A stretch of 18,404 nt of DNA. Origin: Albimonas sp041685625. Lineage in GTDB: Bacteria; Pseudomonadota; Alphaproteobacteria; Rhodobacterales; Rhodobacteraceae. Made by a program: the position numbers and the translations under genes. The stretch covers positions 1 through 18,404 of the forward strand of contig JAWLFJ010000079.1 of assembly GCA_041685625.1 (NCBI GenBank), written 5' to 3'. Under the pieces are notes generated by a model. It was not told the origin of the DNA. It ran no database searches and saw only the letters and a list, made by a program, of their open reading frames with translations. Positions 1 through 7,290 of this stretch are shown here, one piece after another; the first letter of the stretch is position 1, and each line of letters begins with the position of its first letter.

Positions 1-20
1 CGGCGTCGCGTCACGGTCAT
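1..20 (-). CDS. 5' end of a leftward gene, product unknown (partial)
   Basis: On the minus strand an ATG starts at 20, with GGAGG ending 9 bases upstream, and reads MTVTRR before leaving the window. The Shine-Dalgarno match is strong. The gene lies just downstream of the TVP38-type gene in the same direction (63-base gap), so they probably form an operon. In some proteobacteria a pyridine-nucleotide disulfide oxidoreductase follows a TVP38 gene, but six residues cannot test that here. Confidence 0.4.
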
Positions 21-83
21 CTGGACAATCCTCCAGCGCCGCGAGGCCTTCGATCCGGGCCGCAAAGCAGCTTGACTCAGGCA

Positions 84-896
84 TTACGCAGCGTCCTCCT
101 TCGCCTTGCCGGGCGCCTCGCCCGGCGCTTCTCCGGGCCGACGCCCCCGCACGGCCTTCACGATCATCGGCAGCGCCGCGAGCGCCGAGAGGCCGAGCAG
201 CGGCCCCAGCACGTGCGGCTCGAAGATGATGCCGAGATCCGGCGTCCCGCCGCGCTCGAACACCTCGCCGAGGCCGGCGCCGACCCAAGTGTAGACCACC
301 GTCCCCGGCATGATGCCGAAGAAGGTGGTCAGCACGTAGTTGCGCAGCCCGACGCCGAGGAAGGCGGGCGCGAGGTTCGCCACGAAGAAGGGCATCACCG
401 GCACCAGCCGGATCAGCAGCAGGAACCAGATCTCGTTCTCCTCGATCCCCCTGCGGAAGCGCGCCATGGCGCCGCCCCGCCCCTCCAGCGCCTTGGCGAG
501 CCGGTCGCCGAGCGATGTCTTGGCGGCGAGGAAGATCAGCGTCGCGCCGGCCGTGGCGCTCGCCACGATCATCAGCGCGCCGGGCCAGAGCCCGAACAGG
601 AACCCTCCGGCCAGGGTCATCGCCAGCGCGCCCGGCAGCGAGAACGCGACGACCGCCACATAGGCCAGCATGTATGCGGCCGCGACGAGAGCGTAGGACT
701 CGTCCCGCCACGCGATCAGCGCCTCGCGGTTCTCGCGCAGCGTCTCGAAGGTGAGCCGGTCGCCCAGCAGCCACCAGCCGAGCCCGGCGCCCAGCGCCAC
801 CACGATCAGGGGCAGGAAGCGCTTCAGCGCGGACCGCCGAGGCGCCTCGGGCGCCAGCGGATCGGGCGGCGGCTCCGGGCGGGTGTCTTCGGTCAT
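84..896 (-). CDS. TVP38/TMEM64 (DedA-like, VTT domain) membrane protein
   Basis: This is a 270-residue integral membrane protein. It has a Pro-rich cytosolic N-terminus (about 1-22) and hydrophobic segments near 27-44, 69-102, 108-126, 157-180, 188-210 and 229-248. The family signature is visible: LPGALAMTLAGGFLFG near 88-103 and RLVPVMPFF near 163-171 followed by an Asn (N174). Members of this superfamily are linked to lipid scrambling or transport and envelope homeostasis; the substrate cannot be read from sequence. The C-terminal tail carries a short PGEA repeat (about 254-264). I chose the ATG at 896; the same frame is open far upstream, but that part is low-complexity Arg/Ala sequence overlapping rpmH antisense and is not credible. 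The gene diverges from the rpmH operon. Confidence 0.88.
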   Translation of the reverse strand: MTEDTRPEPPPDPLAPEAPRRSALKRFLPLIVVALGAGLGWWLLGDRLTFETLRENREALIAWRDESYALVAAAYMLAYVAVVAFSLPGALAMTLAGGFLFGLWPGALMIVASATAGATLIFLAAKTSLGDRLAKALEGRGGAMARFRRGIEENEIWFLLLIRLVPVMPFFVANLAPAFLGVGLRNYVLTTFFGIMPGTVVYTWVGAGLGEVFERGGTPDLGIIFEPHVLGPLLGLSALAALPMIVKAVRGRRPGEAPGEAPGKAKEDAA

Positions 897-1122
897 GGCG
901 CGCTCCTTCGCGGCTCGGCTTCGGCGTCCGTGCCCGCCCGGTATGACGCAGCGCCCCGCCGGATCGAAAGGCCCATCACGCCGCCTTGATGCTTCGCGAC
1001 GGATCGTGTCGGGCGGCCTCCCCGCCCGGGCGGGCGCGCCGCTCGGGGAGGCGAAGGGGGCCCCCCGCTCGCGGCGCGCGTCGGCGCGCGCAGGGCGCGC
1101 CTCCGGCCCCCTGCCCGACCGC
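897..1122. other. Divergent intergenic region, GC-extreme, with a hairpin
   Basis: No credible gene lies between the two divergent starts. An inverted repeat with a 9-base stem (GCCTCCCCG at 1016-1024, CGGGGAGGC at 1044-1052) encloses a smaller CCCGGGCGGG palindrome. The rest is GCGC-rich. The region should hold the leftward promoter for the membrane protein, but I could not pick a convincing one. Confidence 0.5.
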
Positions 1123-1151
1123 TTGACGCCGACCGGCACGGCGCGTATCCG
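1123..1151 (+). promoter_or_regulatory. Probable sigma70-type promoter of the rpmH operon
   Basis: TTGACG at 1123-1128 matches the -35 consensus at five of six positions. It is followed after exactly 17 bases by TATCCG at 1146-1151, a weaker -10. Transcription would start about 80 bases before rpmH. Position and spacing are seen; activity is inferred. Confidence 0.5.
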
Positions 1152-1235
1152 ACGTGCCTGACAATTCCGGATCGAGCGCGCGGGACCGCCGGCGCGCCGG
1201 GCGGGACGCCGCAGCCGACGCGAGGAGACGACGAG

Positions 1236-1370
1236 ATGAAGCGCACCTTCCAGCCGAGCCGGCTCGTCCGCGCTCGCCGCCACGGGTTCCGCGCCCGCAT
1301 GGCGACCAAGAACGGCCGCAAGATCATCAACCGCCGCCGGCGCGAGGGCCGCAAGCGGCTCAGCGCCTGA
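1236..1370 (+). CDS. rpmH: 50S ribosomal protein L34
   Basis: This 44-residue, highly basic protein starts MKRTFQPS and ends GRKRLSA, with the near-invariant HGFRARMATKNGRK core at about 16-29. Length and sequence are textbook L34, a component of the large ribosomal subunit. A GAGGAGA Shine-Dalgarno lies 7 bases before the ATG. It is the first gene of the block rpmH-rnpA-yidD, one of the most conserved gene orders in bacteria, and rnpA begins 16 bases after its stop. Expression should follow growth rate through the promoter at 1123-1151. Confidence 0.98.
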   Translation: MKRTFQPSRLVRARRHGFRARMATKNGRKIINRRRREGRKRLSA

Positions 1371-1386
1371 GGCGAGGGCCGGGACC

Positions 1387-2109
1387 ATGCCCCGGCCCGC
1401 CGCCGCGCGTCCGGAAAGCGCGCCGACCGTCGGCGATCCTTCCACGACGACCCGATCCGGTCGGCCCGCGGACGCCGCCGCGGCCCTTGGCGCTTCGGAC
1501 CCGGGGTCGGACGCGCGTTCCAGCCGCAATCCGGCCGAGGACGCCGCCGTCCGGCGCCCCGAGGCGACGACCGTCGATCTGGCGTCCGGCGGGTCCCCGC
1601 CCGGCGAAGATCCGACAGGCGGCGCCTGCCCGCACGTCGCGGTTCTCAGGGCGCGACGGGACTTCCTCGCCGCTGCCTCCGCCCTTCGGCGCAGCGTCCC
1701 CGGCCTCAATCTGCAGGCCCGTCGCCGTCGCCCGCAGGAGCCGGCGGAGGCGCCGATCCGGGTCGGCTTCACCTGCTCCAGGAAAGTCGGCAACGCCGTC
1801 GCCCGCAACCGCGCCAAGCGGCGCCTTCGCGCCGCCGCGGCCGAGGTGCTGCCCCACGCCGGGCGACCCGGCTGGGACTACGTCCTGATCGGCCGGCATG
1901 ACGCGACCGCCGCGCGCGACTTCCGCGCGCTCGTCGGCGATCTGGAGGCAGGCCTCGCCGATCTGCACGCCCGGGCCGATTCCGGGGACCGCCGCGCCGC
2001 CGGCGCGCCCGGCCCGCGCCGCGCCGGCCGCGGCCGCGGCCGAGACCGCGCGGCGGATCGCGGCGGCGCCGCGCCCGAGGGCGCGCGGAACCGACGCGAC
2101 CCGGCATGA
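1387..2109 (+). CDS. rnpA: Ribonuclease P protein component, with long N- and C-terminal extensions
   Basis: This is the protein cofactor of RNase P, which helps the catalytic RNA trim the 5' leader of pre-tRNAs. The core lies at about residues 84-194: the phenylalanine-containing RVGFTCSRKVGNAV stretch and the RNR signature ARNRAKRRLR at 139-148, then WDYVLIGR at 163-170. At 240 residues it is about twice the usual length (roughly 110-140). Residues 1-80 are Ala/Pro/Ser/Asp-rich and about 198-240 are Arg/Gly/Ala-rich; both look disordered. In-frame codons between 1387 and the core contain no other ATG, GTG or TTG, so the long start is favoured unless a rare start is used. It follows rpmH by 16 bases and overlaps yidD by 4. 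Confidence 0.93.
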   Translation: MPRPAAARPESAPTVGDPSTTTRSGRPADAAAALGASDPGSDARSSRNPAEDAAVRRPEATTVDLASGGSPPGEDPTGGACPHVAVLRARRDFLAAASALRRSVPGLNLQARRRRPQEPAEAPIRVGFTCSRKVGNAVARNRAKRRLRAAAAEVLPHAGRPGWDYVLIGRHDATAARDFRALVGDLEAGLADLHARADSGDRRAAGAPGPRRAGRGRGRDRAADRGGAAPEGARNRRDPA

Positions 2110-2339
2110 CCCCGCTCGCCCGCCTCCTCGCCCTCCCCGTGCACGCCTACCGGCTGGTGCTGTCGCCTTGGCTCGGGCCGAACTGCCGCTTCCGGCCGAC
2201 CTGCTCCGCCTATGCGCTGGAGGCGCTGGAGACCCACGGCGCGTTCCGCGGCGGCTGGCTGGCGCTGCGCCGCTTCGCCCGCTGCCACCCGCTCGGCGGC
2301 GACGGGTTCGACCCGGTGCCCCCGCGCGAGGATCGCTGA
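2106..2339 (+). CDS. yidD: Membrane protein insertion efficiency factor YidD
   Basis: This 77-residue protein matches YidD along its length: YRLVLSPWLGPNCRFRPTCS at 15-34, then GGWLALRRFARCHPLGG at 49-65 and DPVP at 69-72. Conserved Cys27, Cys33 and Cys60 are present. YidD is a small amphipathic, membrane-associated protein that aids insertion through YidC. The ATG overlaps the rnpA stop as ATGA, so translation is probably coupled. The usual next gene, yidC, is not present; ttcA follows after 211 bases. Confidence 0.95.
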   Translation: MTPLARLLALPVHAYRLVLSPWLGPNCRFRPTCSAYALEALETHGAFRGGWLALRRFARCHPLGGDGFDPVPPREDR

Positions 2340-2550
2340 TCGCGGGCGGACCGCTCGCGCCGCCATCCGCGCGACGCGGGCCGGATGCGCGCCTCTCGCC
2401 GGCCGACGGCGCCGAAGGACGTGGAGGCCGAACGGCGGACGCGGCGCGCGCTCGGCTCCGCCCCCAGCCCGCGAGGCGCCCGCCGGTCGACGGCCCGACC
2501 TTCGCCGCACGCTTGCACGACTCTCTCCGAGACCTTACGCCGCAGGAGCC

Positions 2551-3393
2551 ATGTTCGACGATGCCGACGATCTCCCGCCGCTGCTCGCCGGCGCGCCCGC
2601 CTCGACGGAGTTCCGCAAGCTCCGCAAGCGCCTCCTGCGCGAGACGCGCGAGGCGATCGAGACCTATGCGATGGCGCGCCCCGGCGAACGCTGGCTCGTC
2701 TGCCTCTCCGGCGGCAAGGACAGCTGGACGCTGCTCGCCGTCCTGACCGAGCTGAGATGGCGCGGCCTCCTGCCGGTGGAGCTGCTGGCCTGCAATCTGG
2801 ACCAGGGCCAGCCCGGCTTCCCCTCCACCGTCCTGCCGGAGGCTCTGGGCCGCTACGGCGTCCCGCACCGAATAGAATGCCGCGACACCTACTCCGTCGT
2901 GACCGAAAAGGTGCCGGAGACGAGGACCTACTGCGCGCTCTGCTCGCGCCTGCGCCGCGGCAATCTCTACCGCATCGCGCGCGAGGAGGGCTGCGCCGCG
3001 ATCGCCCTCGGCCATCATCGCGACGACCTTCTGGAGACGTTCATGATGAACCTCTTCCACGGCGGCCGGCTCGCGACGATGCCGCCGCACCTGACCAACG
3101 ACGAGGGCGACGTGCGCGTCGTCCGCCCCCTCGCCCGCGCGGCGGAGGCCGACTGCGCGAAGTTCGCCGCCGGCATGGGCTATCCGATCATCCCCTGCGA
3201 CCTCTGCGGCAGCCAGGACGGTCTGCAACGGATGCAGGTCAAGGCGATGCTGGACGAGTGGGAGCGCCGCTCCCCCGGCCGCCGCGCGACGATGTTCCGC
3301 GCGCTCGCCAACCTGCGCCCGTCGCATCTGGCCGACCCCTCCGCCTTCGACTTCGCCGCCCTGACGGCGCCGCCGCCGGAGCCCGCCGCATGA
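2551..3393 (+). CDS. ttcA: tRNA 2-thiocytidine biosynthesis protein TtcA
   Basis: This 280-residue member of the PP-loop ATPase family thiolates cytidine 32 of tRNAs using ATP and a [4Fe-4S] cluster. The PP-loop SGGKDS is at 53-58. The paired cysteines C128 and C131 (CALC) and C216/C219 in PCDLCGSQ are where TtcA binds its cluster and sulfur. ALGHHRDD (152-159) and RVVRPLA (189-195) are further family blocks. I chose the ATG at 2551 because AGGAG ends 4 bases upstream; the frame is open further upstream, but that reads as low-complexity sequence antisense to nothing useful and overlaps yidD. The next gene overlaps by 4 bases (ATGA). Confidence 0.95.
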   Translation: MFDDADDLPPLLAGAPASTEFRKLRKRLLRETREAIETYAMARPGERWLVCLSGGKDSWTLLAVLTELRWRGLLPVELLACNLDQGQPGFPSTVLPEALGRYGVPHRIECRDTYSVVTEKVPETRTYCALCSRLRRGNLYRIAREEGCAAIALGHHRDDLLETFMMNLFHGGRLATMPPHLTNDEGDVRVVRPLARAAEADCAKFAAGMGYPIIPCDLCGSQDGLQRMQVKAMLDEWERRSPGRRATMFRALANLRPSHLADPSAFDFAALTAPPPEPAA

Positions 3394-3803
3394 CCCTCGG
3401 CCTGCTCGAGACCAGCCTCTACGCGTCCGATCTCGACGCCGCCGAACGCTTCTACGTCCGCGTCCTCGGTCTCGAGATCGCGCGCCGCGAGGCAGGCCGC
3501 CACGTCTTTCTCCGCGCCGCGGGCTCGATGCTCCTGATCTTCGACCCCGGCGCTAGCGAAAGCCCGCCGCCCGACGGCGCGATCCCCGTCCCCCCGCACG
3601 GCGCCCGCGGCCCGGGCCACGCCTGCTTCGCCGTCGACGCGGAGGGGATCGAAGGCTGGCGCCGCCGCCTGCACGCCGCGGGCGTCGGAATCGAGCGCGA
3701 GGTGACCTGGCCGCACGGACCGGTCTCCCTCTATTTCCGCGATCCGGCCGGCAATTCGCTGGAGATCGCGGAGCGCGCCCTCTGGGGCTTCGCGGCGCCC
3801 TGA
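3390..3803 (+). CDS. VOC (glyoxalase/bleomycin-resistance fold) protein
   Basis: This is a 137-residue vicinal-oxygen-chelate protein with the usual two beta-alpha-beta-beta-beta modules. The first runs from LLETSLYASDLDAAERFY (5-22) to VFLRAAGSMLLIF (39-51). The second runs from GHACFAV (76-82) to LYFRDPAGNSLEIAE (114-128). His77 and Glu125 are in position to bind a metal; the first-strand position that is often His is a small or polar residue here, so metal binding may be partial. The substrate cannot be told. Its start overlaps the ttcA stop as ATGA, which points to coupled translation and perhaps a link to TtcA, though such pairings can be accidental. Confidence 0.85.
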   Translation: MTLGLLETSLYASDLDAAERFYVRVLGLEIARREAGRHVFLRAAGSMLLIFDPGASESPPPDGAIPVPPHGARGPGHACFAVDAEGIEGWRRRLHAAGVGIEREVTWPHGPVSLYFRDPAGNSLEIAERALWGFAAP

Positions 3804-3812
3804 AACGCAAGA

Positions 3813-3834
3813 CGCCCCGGCCGTCGCCGGGGCG
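3813..3834. terminator. Hairpin terminator between convergent genes
   Basis: A perfect 8-base stem (CGCCCCGG / CCGGGGCG) with a 6-base loop sits between the VOC gene (stop 3803) and the leftward small membrane protein (stop 3862). On the minus strand the stem is followed by TCTTGCGTTTC, a modest T-rich tail; there is no T run on the plus strand. It probably ends the leftward operon and may serve both. Confidence 0.6.
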
Positions 3835-3861
3835 CCGCATGATGGGGAGAGGGGCGGCCCG

Positions 3862-4071
3862 TCAGGCCGCGTTGTTCTTGGCCTGACGCATCGTGGTGTC
3901 GGTCTGCGGAAAGTGACTGTCGCCGTCTTCCGAGAGCGCGGAACGGGGGATGTCGTCATCCTTCCTCATCTCCCGGGTCTTCCAGGCGCCGCGCCAGGCG
4001 GCGACCAGCAAAGCCCCGAGGGTGAACATCGCGAGCATCGGAACGAAGAATTCGAGCGTCGTCTCGAGCAT
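3862..4071 (-). CDS. Small single-span membrane protein, unknown function
   Basis: This 69-residue protein has one predicted transmembrane helix near residues 9-27 (FFVPMLAMFTLGALLVAAW), followed by a charged, hydrophilic tail (KTREMRKDDD, then an acidic and polar C-terminus). That suggests a short periplasmic or luminal N-terminus with the tail inside. The start is secured by AAAGGAGGT centred about 10 bases before the ATG, one of the best Shine-Dalgarno sites in the window. It is the last of three leftward genes: thioesterase, 56-residue membrane protein, this one, with a 32-base gap before it. I do not recognise a family. Confidence 0.75.
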   Translation of the reverse strand: MLETTLEFFVPMLAMFTLGALLVAAWRGAWKTREMRKDDDIPRSALSEDGDSHFPQTDTTMRQAKNNAA

Positions 4072-4103
4072 TATGGACCTCCTTTCGTTGGTCTCGCCCG
4101 GGG

Positions 4104-4274
4104 CTACGCATCCTCTCCGCTCGGTGGATGACTCCCTGCGTCAGGACGCCGCACGCCCTCGTCCTCGGGTCGATGCATCCGAATGATCCGGGCGTGCGCG
4201 GCCAGCAGCGCAAGCGTTCCCCAGACGATCGCGACGAGCGTGGCCAGCAGCGCAAGCGGTCCGATCCAGCTCAC
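4104..4274 (-). CDS. 56-residue single-span membrane protein, unknown function
   Basis: The proposed start is a GTG at 4274 whose bases overlap the thioesterase stop (GTGA at 4271-4274 on the minus strand). This gives VSWIGPLALLATLVAIVWGT at 1-20, then LALLAAHARI. One hydrophobic helix covers about residues 4-26. The tail is charged (MHRPEDEG, then PSGEDA at the end). The same frame is open further upstream, but there it lies antisense-in-register within the thioesterase gene and has no membrane or domain character. The 4-base overlap implies coupled translation. A second small membrane protein follows, so the pair may work together; that is inference. No family recognised. Confidence 0.62.
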   Translation of the reverse strand: MSWIGPLALLATLVAIVWGTLALLAAHARIIRMHRPEDEGVRRPDAGSHPPSGEDA

Positions 4275-4714
4275 GACGTGCCGCCCATCGCCAGCTTCTC
4301 CGCCTCGGCCTTCAGGCGATCCGGCAGCGGCGTCGGCCGTCGCTCCGGGTTCACGCAGTAGACGTGCACGTAGCGGCACGTCGCGCAGGCCGGCTCCCCG
4401 TCTCCGGCGAACATGGCGAGGCCGTAGGTCAGCGAGGTGCGCCCGATACGGTCCACGCGCATCCCCACCTCGACCGGCGCGGGCCACTTCACCTCCGCGA
4501 GAAAGGTGCACTGAGTGTCCGCGACGATGCCGACCACAGGCCCGTTCGGCAGCTCCAGCCCGCAGCGCTCCAGCAGCCATAGGTTCACGGCGCTGTCGAA
4601 ATACTCGTAATAGACCGCGTTGTTGAGGTGCAGATACTGGTCGTTGTCGCGCAGCCGCGTCGTCATCGGCGTGAACCGGACGTAGGCGTCGCGCGACGGT
4701 CTCTCCTTCGGCAT
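4271..4714 (-). CDS. Acyl-CoA thioesterase, 4HBT/YbgC-FadM hotdog family
   Basis: This 147-residue hotdog-fold protein probably hydrolyses an acyl-CoA thioester. The family active-site strand and helix are visible at 20-40: RLRDNDQYLHLNNAVYYEYF, where the Asp at 23/25 and the H-x-NN-AVY pattern correspond to the conserved D-x-D-x(3)HVNN block. FLAEVKWPAPVEVGMRVDRIG (71-91) is the usual central strand region. A GGGGAGG Shine-Dalgarno precedes the ATG. It heads a leftward operon with two small membrane proteins and diverges from the HAD gene across 139 bases. A hydroxybenzoyl-CoA or medium-chain acyl-CoA substrate is possible but cannot be told. Confidence 0.88.
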   Translation of the reverse strand: MPKERPSRDAYVRFTPMTTRLRDNDQYLHLNNAVYYEYFDSAVNLWLLERCGLELPNGPVVGIVADTQCTFLAEVKWPAPVEVGMRVDRIGRTSLTYGLAMFAGDGEPACATCRYVHVYCVNPERRPTPLPDRLKAEAEKLAMGGTS

Positions 4715-4811
4715 CGGCGGCGGCCTCCCCTCACTCTCGGCGCGCGGAGATTGGCGGCGCCGTCGCCGAAGGGCAAGCGCCCGGCGTCTTCCCCGCCGCG
4801 CCCGGGCGGGC

Positions 4812-4822
4812 TAAGCCTCGCT
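4812..4822 (+). promoter_or_regulatory. Putative -10-like element shared by three genes
   Basis: TAAGCCTCGCT lies 32 bases before the HAD start. Close variants occur upstream of mttB (TAGCCTCGCC at 5630-5639) and of the alpha/beta hydrolase (TAAGGTTCGCT at 8032-8042), each 20-50 bases before the ATG. It could be a lineage-specific -10 or start-site motif; no matching -35 stands out. Confidence 0.25.
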
Positions 4823-4853
4823 CCGCCGCACCGTCCGCCGCCGGAGACCCGCC

Positions 4854-5567
4854 ATGCCCCCCGCCCGCCCCTATCGCGGCGTCCTCTTCGACAAGGACGG
4901 CACCCTCATCGACTTCGAGGCGACCTGGCGGGGCTTCGTCGACGAGGTGCTCGACGCGCTCGCGCCGGGCGACCCGGCGCTGCGCCGGCGCCTCGCCGAG
5001 GTCGCGGGGCTCGACGCCGAGGGCCGCTTCCGGCCCGGCTCGCCCATCGTCGCCGGCTCGACCGCCGAGGTCGCGACGCTCTGGGCGCCGCTGCTGCCCG
5101 GCTGGACCGTCGAGGCGCTTGAGCGCGAGGCCGACCGCCGCGCGCGCGAGGCCGCCGGCCGCGGCCCCGCCCCGGCGACGCGCGACATGGCGGGGCTGCT
5201 GGACGGGCTGCGCGCGCGGAACCTGACGCTCGGCGTCGCGACGCACGATTCGGAAGGGGCGGCGCGCGCTCATCTCGCCGCCCTCGGCGTCGCGGACCGC
5301 TTCGGCTTCGTCGCCGGCTACGACAGCGGGCACGGCCTGAAGCCGGGGCCCGGCATGGTGCTCGCCTTCTGCGCCGCAGCGGGGCTGGATCCGTCCGAGA
5401 CGGTGATGGTCGGCGACAGCGTGCACGACCTCGGGGCCGGGCGCGCGGCGGGCGTCGGCCTCGTCGTCGGCGTGCTGACCGGCCCGGCGGAGGAGGCCGA
5501 CCTCGCCTCCCTCGCGGACGTGGTGGCGCCCTCCATCGCGGCCCTGCCCGACCTGCTCGACCGCTGA
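4854..5567 (+). CDS. HAD-family phosphatase, phosphoglycolate-phosphatase-like
   Basis: This 237-residue hydrolase carries all four HAD motifs. Motif I DKDGT is at 13-17, with nucleophile Asp13 and acid/base Asp15. Motif II Thr130 is in GVATHDS, motif III Lys163 in GLKPGPG, and motif IV GDSVHD at 187-192. The helical cap between about residues 20 and 110 is the C1 type of the Gph/beta-phosphoglucomutase group. It dephosphorylates a small phosphorylated metabolite; phosphoglycolate is the commonest guess. GGAG precedes the ATG. Motif II ends in Thr-His-Asp, a common variant. It lies 94 bases before mttB in the same direction, and the small gap may hold the mttB promoter. Confidence 0.9.
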   Translation: MPPARPYRGVLFDKDGTLIDFEATWRGFVDEVLDALAPGDPALRRRLAEVAGLDAEGRFRPGSPIVAGSTAEVATLWAPLLPGWTVEALEREADRRAREAAGRGPAPATRDMAGLLDGLRARNLTLGVATHDSEGAARAHLAALGVADRFGFVAGYDSGHGLKPGPGMVLAFCAAAGLDPSETVMVGDSVHDLGAGRAAGVGLVVGVLTGPAEEADLASLADVVAPSIAALPDLLDR

Positions 5568-5661
5568 AACCGCCGGGCAAGGACGCCCCGGCGTCGGTCA
5601 AGGGGTGGCAACCGCGCCCCGGCCCGCCCTAGCCTCGCCCGGCGAGACGAGGAGGACCGCC

Positions 5662-7209
5662 ATGACCGAGCCCGCCGCGCCGCCCGAGGGCGGAGAGCCC
5701 GTGCGCCCGCGTCGTCGCGCCCCGGCGCCGACGCTCGATCAGTCGCCCTGGGCGCCGCCGACGAACTCGGACCGGCCGACCGAGCCGTTGACCGAGGAGG
5801 GCGTCGCGGCCGTGCACGACGGCGCGATGCGGGTGCTGGAGGAGATCGGCCTCGACTTCCTCAACGAGGAGGCGCTGGCGATCCTGAAGGCCGAAGGCTG
5901 CGACGTGCGCGATCAGCGCGTGCGCATGGGCCGCGACTTCGTGATGGAGAGGATCGCGCTCTGCCCTCCCGCCTTCACGATCACGCCGCGCGACCCGGCC
6001 CGCGCCATCGAGATCGGCGGCGCGAACATGGCGTTCGGCACCGTCGCCTCGTCCCCGTACGTCACGGACCTCGAGCGCGGCAGGCGCCCGGGCGACCGCG
6101 ACAGCTTCCGCGACCTCCTGAAGCTCTCCCAGGCCTTCAACTGCATCCACTTCGTCGGGGGCTATCCGGTGGAGCCGGTGGACCTGCACCCCTCCACCCG
6201 TCACCTCGACGCCCTCTTCGACGAGCTGACGCTGACCGACAAGGCGGTGCACGCCTACGCGCTCGGCCCTGATCGGGTCGAGGACGTGATCGAGATGGCC
6301 CGCATCGCCTCCGGCCTCGACCGGGAGGCGTTCGAGGCGAAGCCGCGGCTCTACACCAACGTCAACGCCTCCTCGCCCCTGAAGCACGACTGGTCGACGC
6401 TAGACGGCGCCATGCGCTTCGCCCGGCGCGGCCAGCCGGTGATGGTCACGCCCTTCACCCTCGCCGGCGCCATGGCGCCGGTGACGCTGGCGGGCGCCGT
6501 GACCCAGTCGGTTGCCGAGGGGCTGGCGGCGATCGCGCTCCTGCAATGCATCCGTCCTGGCCTGCCCTGCGTGCTCGGCGCCTTCACCTCAAACGTCGAC
6601 ATGAAGTCCGGCGCCCCCGCCTTCGGCACGCCCGACTACATGCGCGCCACGCAGATGTCGGGACAGATGGCGCGCTTCTACGGGCTGCCGCTGCGCGCCT
6701 CCAACGCCTGCGCCTCCAACGCGCCGGACGGGCAGGCGATGTGGGAGAGCGCCTTCAGCCTCTGGGCCTGCGTCTCGAGCGGCGCCAACATGGTCTATCA
6801 CGGCGCCGGCTGGCTCGAGGGCGGGCTGATCGCGAGCTACGAGAAGTTCGTGATGGATTGCGAGCTCCTGCAGCAGATGCAGGCCTACATGCAGCCCGTC
6901 GCCGCCGGCCCGGACGAGATCGCCTTCGACGCCATCGCCGAGGTCGGCCCCCACGGCCACTTCTTCGCGGCCGGGCACACCCTCGACCGCCGTCGGGACG
7001 CGTTCTACCGGCCCTTCCTCTCGGACTGGCGCAACTACGAGGCCTGGGCCGAGGACGGTGGCGCCTGGACGGCCGAACGCGCGCGCCGCCTCTGGAAGGC
7101 GGTGCTGGCGGAGTTCGAGCCGCCGCCGATGGACGAGGCGGTGCGCGAGGAGCTCGTCGCCTTCGTCGAGCGGCGCAAGCGCGAGGGCGGCGCCGCGAGC
7201 GACGTCTGA
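5662..7209 (+). CDS. Trimethylamine methyltransferase (MttB) superfamily, non-pyrrolysine
   Basis: This 515-residue protein belongs to the MttB superfamily, which moves a methyl group from a quaternary or tertiary amine to a corrinoid protein. Characteristic stretches include GAMRVLEEIGLDFLNEEA near 54-71, FNCIHFVGGYPVEPVDLHP near 167-185, VNASSPLKHDWSTLDGAM near 234-251, and the C-terminal ANMVYHGAGWLEGGLIASYEKFVMD run. No in-frame TAG is present, so it is the Pyl-less type; characterised relatives act on glycine betaine and similar compounds. I use the ATG at 5662 because GAGGAGG ends 7 bases upstream; an in-frame ATG at 5605 has no such site. No corrinoid protein or reductive activase gene is in the window. 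It is flanked by a broken methyltransferase and, about 3 kb on, by a broken dimethylglycine-dehydrogenase-like gene. Confidence 0.9.
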   Translation: MTEPAAPPEGGEPVRPRRRAPAPTLDQSPWAPPTNSDRPTEPLTEEGVAAVHDGAMRVLEEIGLDFLNEEALAILKAEGCDVRDQRVRMGRDFVMERIALCPPAFTITPRDPARAIEIGGANMAFGTVASSPYVTDLERGRRPGDRDSFRDLLKLSQAFNCIHFVGGYPVEPVDLHPSTRHLDALFDELTLTDKAVHAYALGPDRVEDVIEMARIASGLDREAFEAKPRLYTNVNASSPLKHDWSTLDGAMRFARRGQPVMVTPFTLAGAMAPVTLAGAVTQSVAEGLAAIALLQCIRPGLPCVLGAFTSNVDMKSGAPAFGTPDYMRATQMSGQMARFYGLPLRASNACASNAPDGQAMWESAFSLWACVSSGANMVYHGAGWLEGGLIASYEKFVMDCELLQQMQAYMQPVAAGPDEIAFDAIAEVGPHGHFFAAGHTLDRRRDAFYRPFLSDWRNYEAWAEDGGAWTAERARRLWKAVLAEFEPPPMDEAVREELVAFVERRKREGGAASDV

Positions 7210-7290
7210 CGCGCCCCGCGCCCGCATGAACCCCGCGTTGACCCCGTCGCGCTGCAAAGCTCCCCGGACCGAAGCGACGGAGGATGCCCG

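Noticed and set aside
2513..2545. Promoter for ttcA (TTGCAC with a -10 near TTACGC)
   Set aside because: The -10 is too poor and the spacing off; ttcA may simply be read from the rpmH promoter.
2212..2550. N-terminal extension of TtcA upstream of 2551
   Set aside because: Would overlap yidD and encodes Arg/Ala-rich text; the ATG at 2551 has AGGAG and matches the usual TtcA length.
1360..3327. A 655-codon minus-strand frame across rnpA-ttcA
   Set aside because: Antisense to four well supported genes and has no recognisable domain.
4275..4580. Longer form of the 56-residue membrane protein
   Set aside because: The extension is antisense-like text inside the thioesterase gene; the GTG overlapping the thioesterase stop gives a neat coupled start.
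5605..5661. Earlier in-frame start for mttB
   Set aside because: It has no Shine-Dalgarno, whereas GAGGAGG precedes the ATG at 5662.
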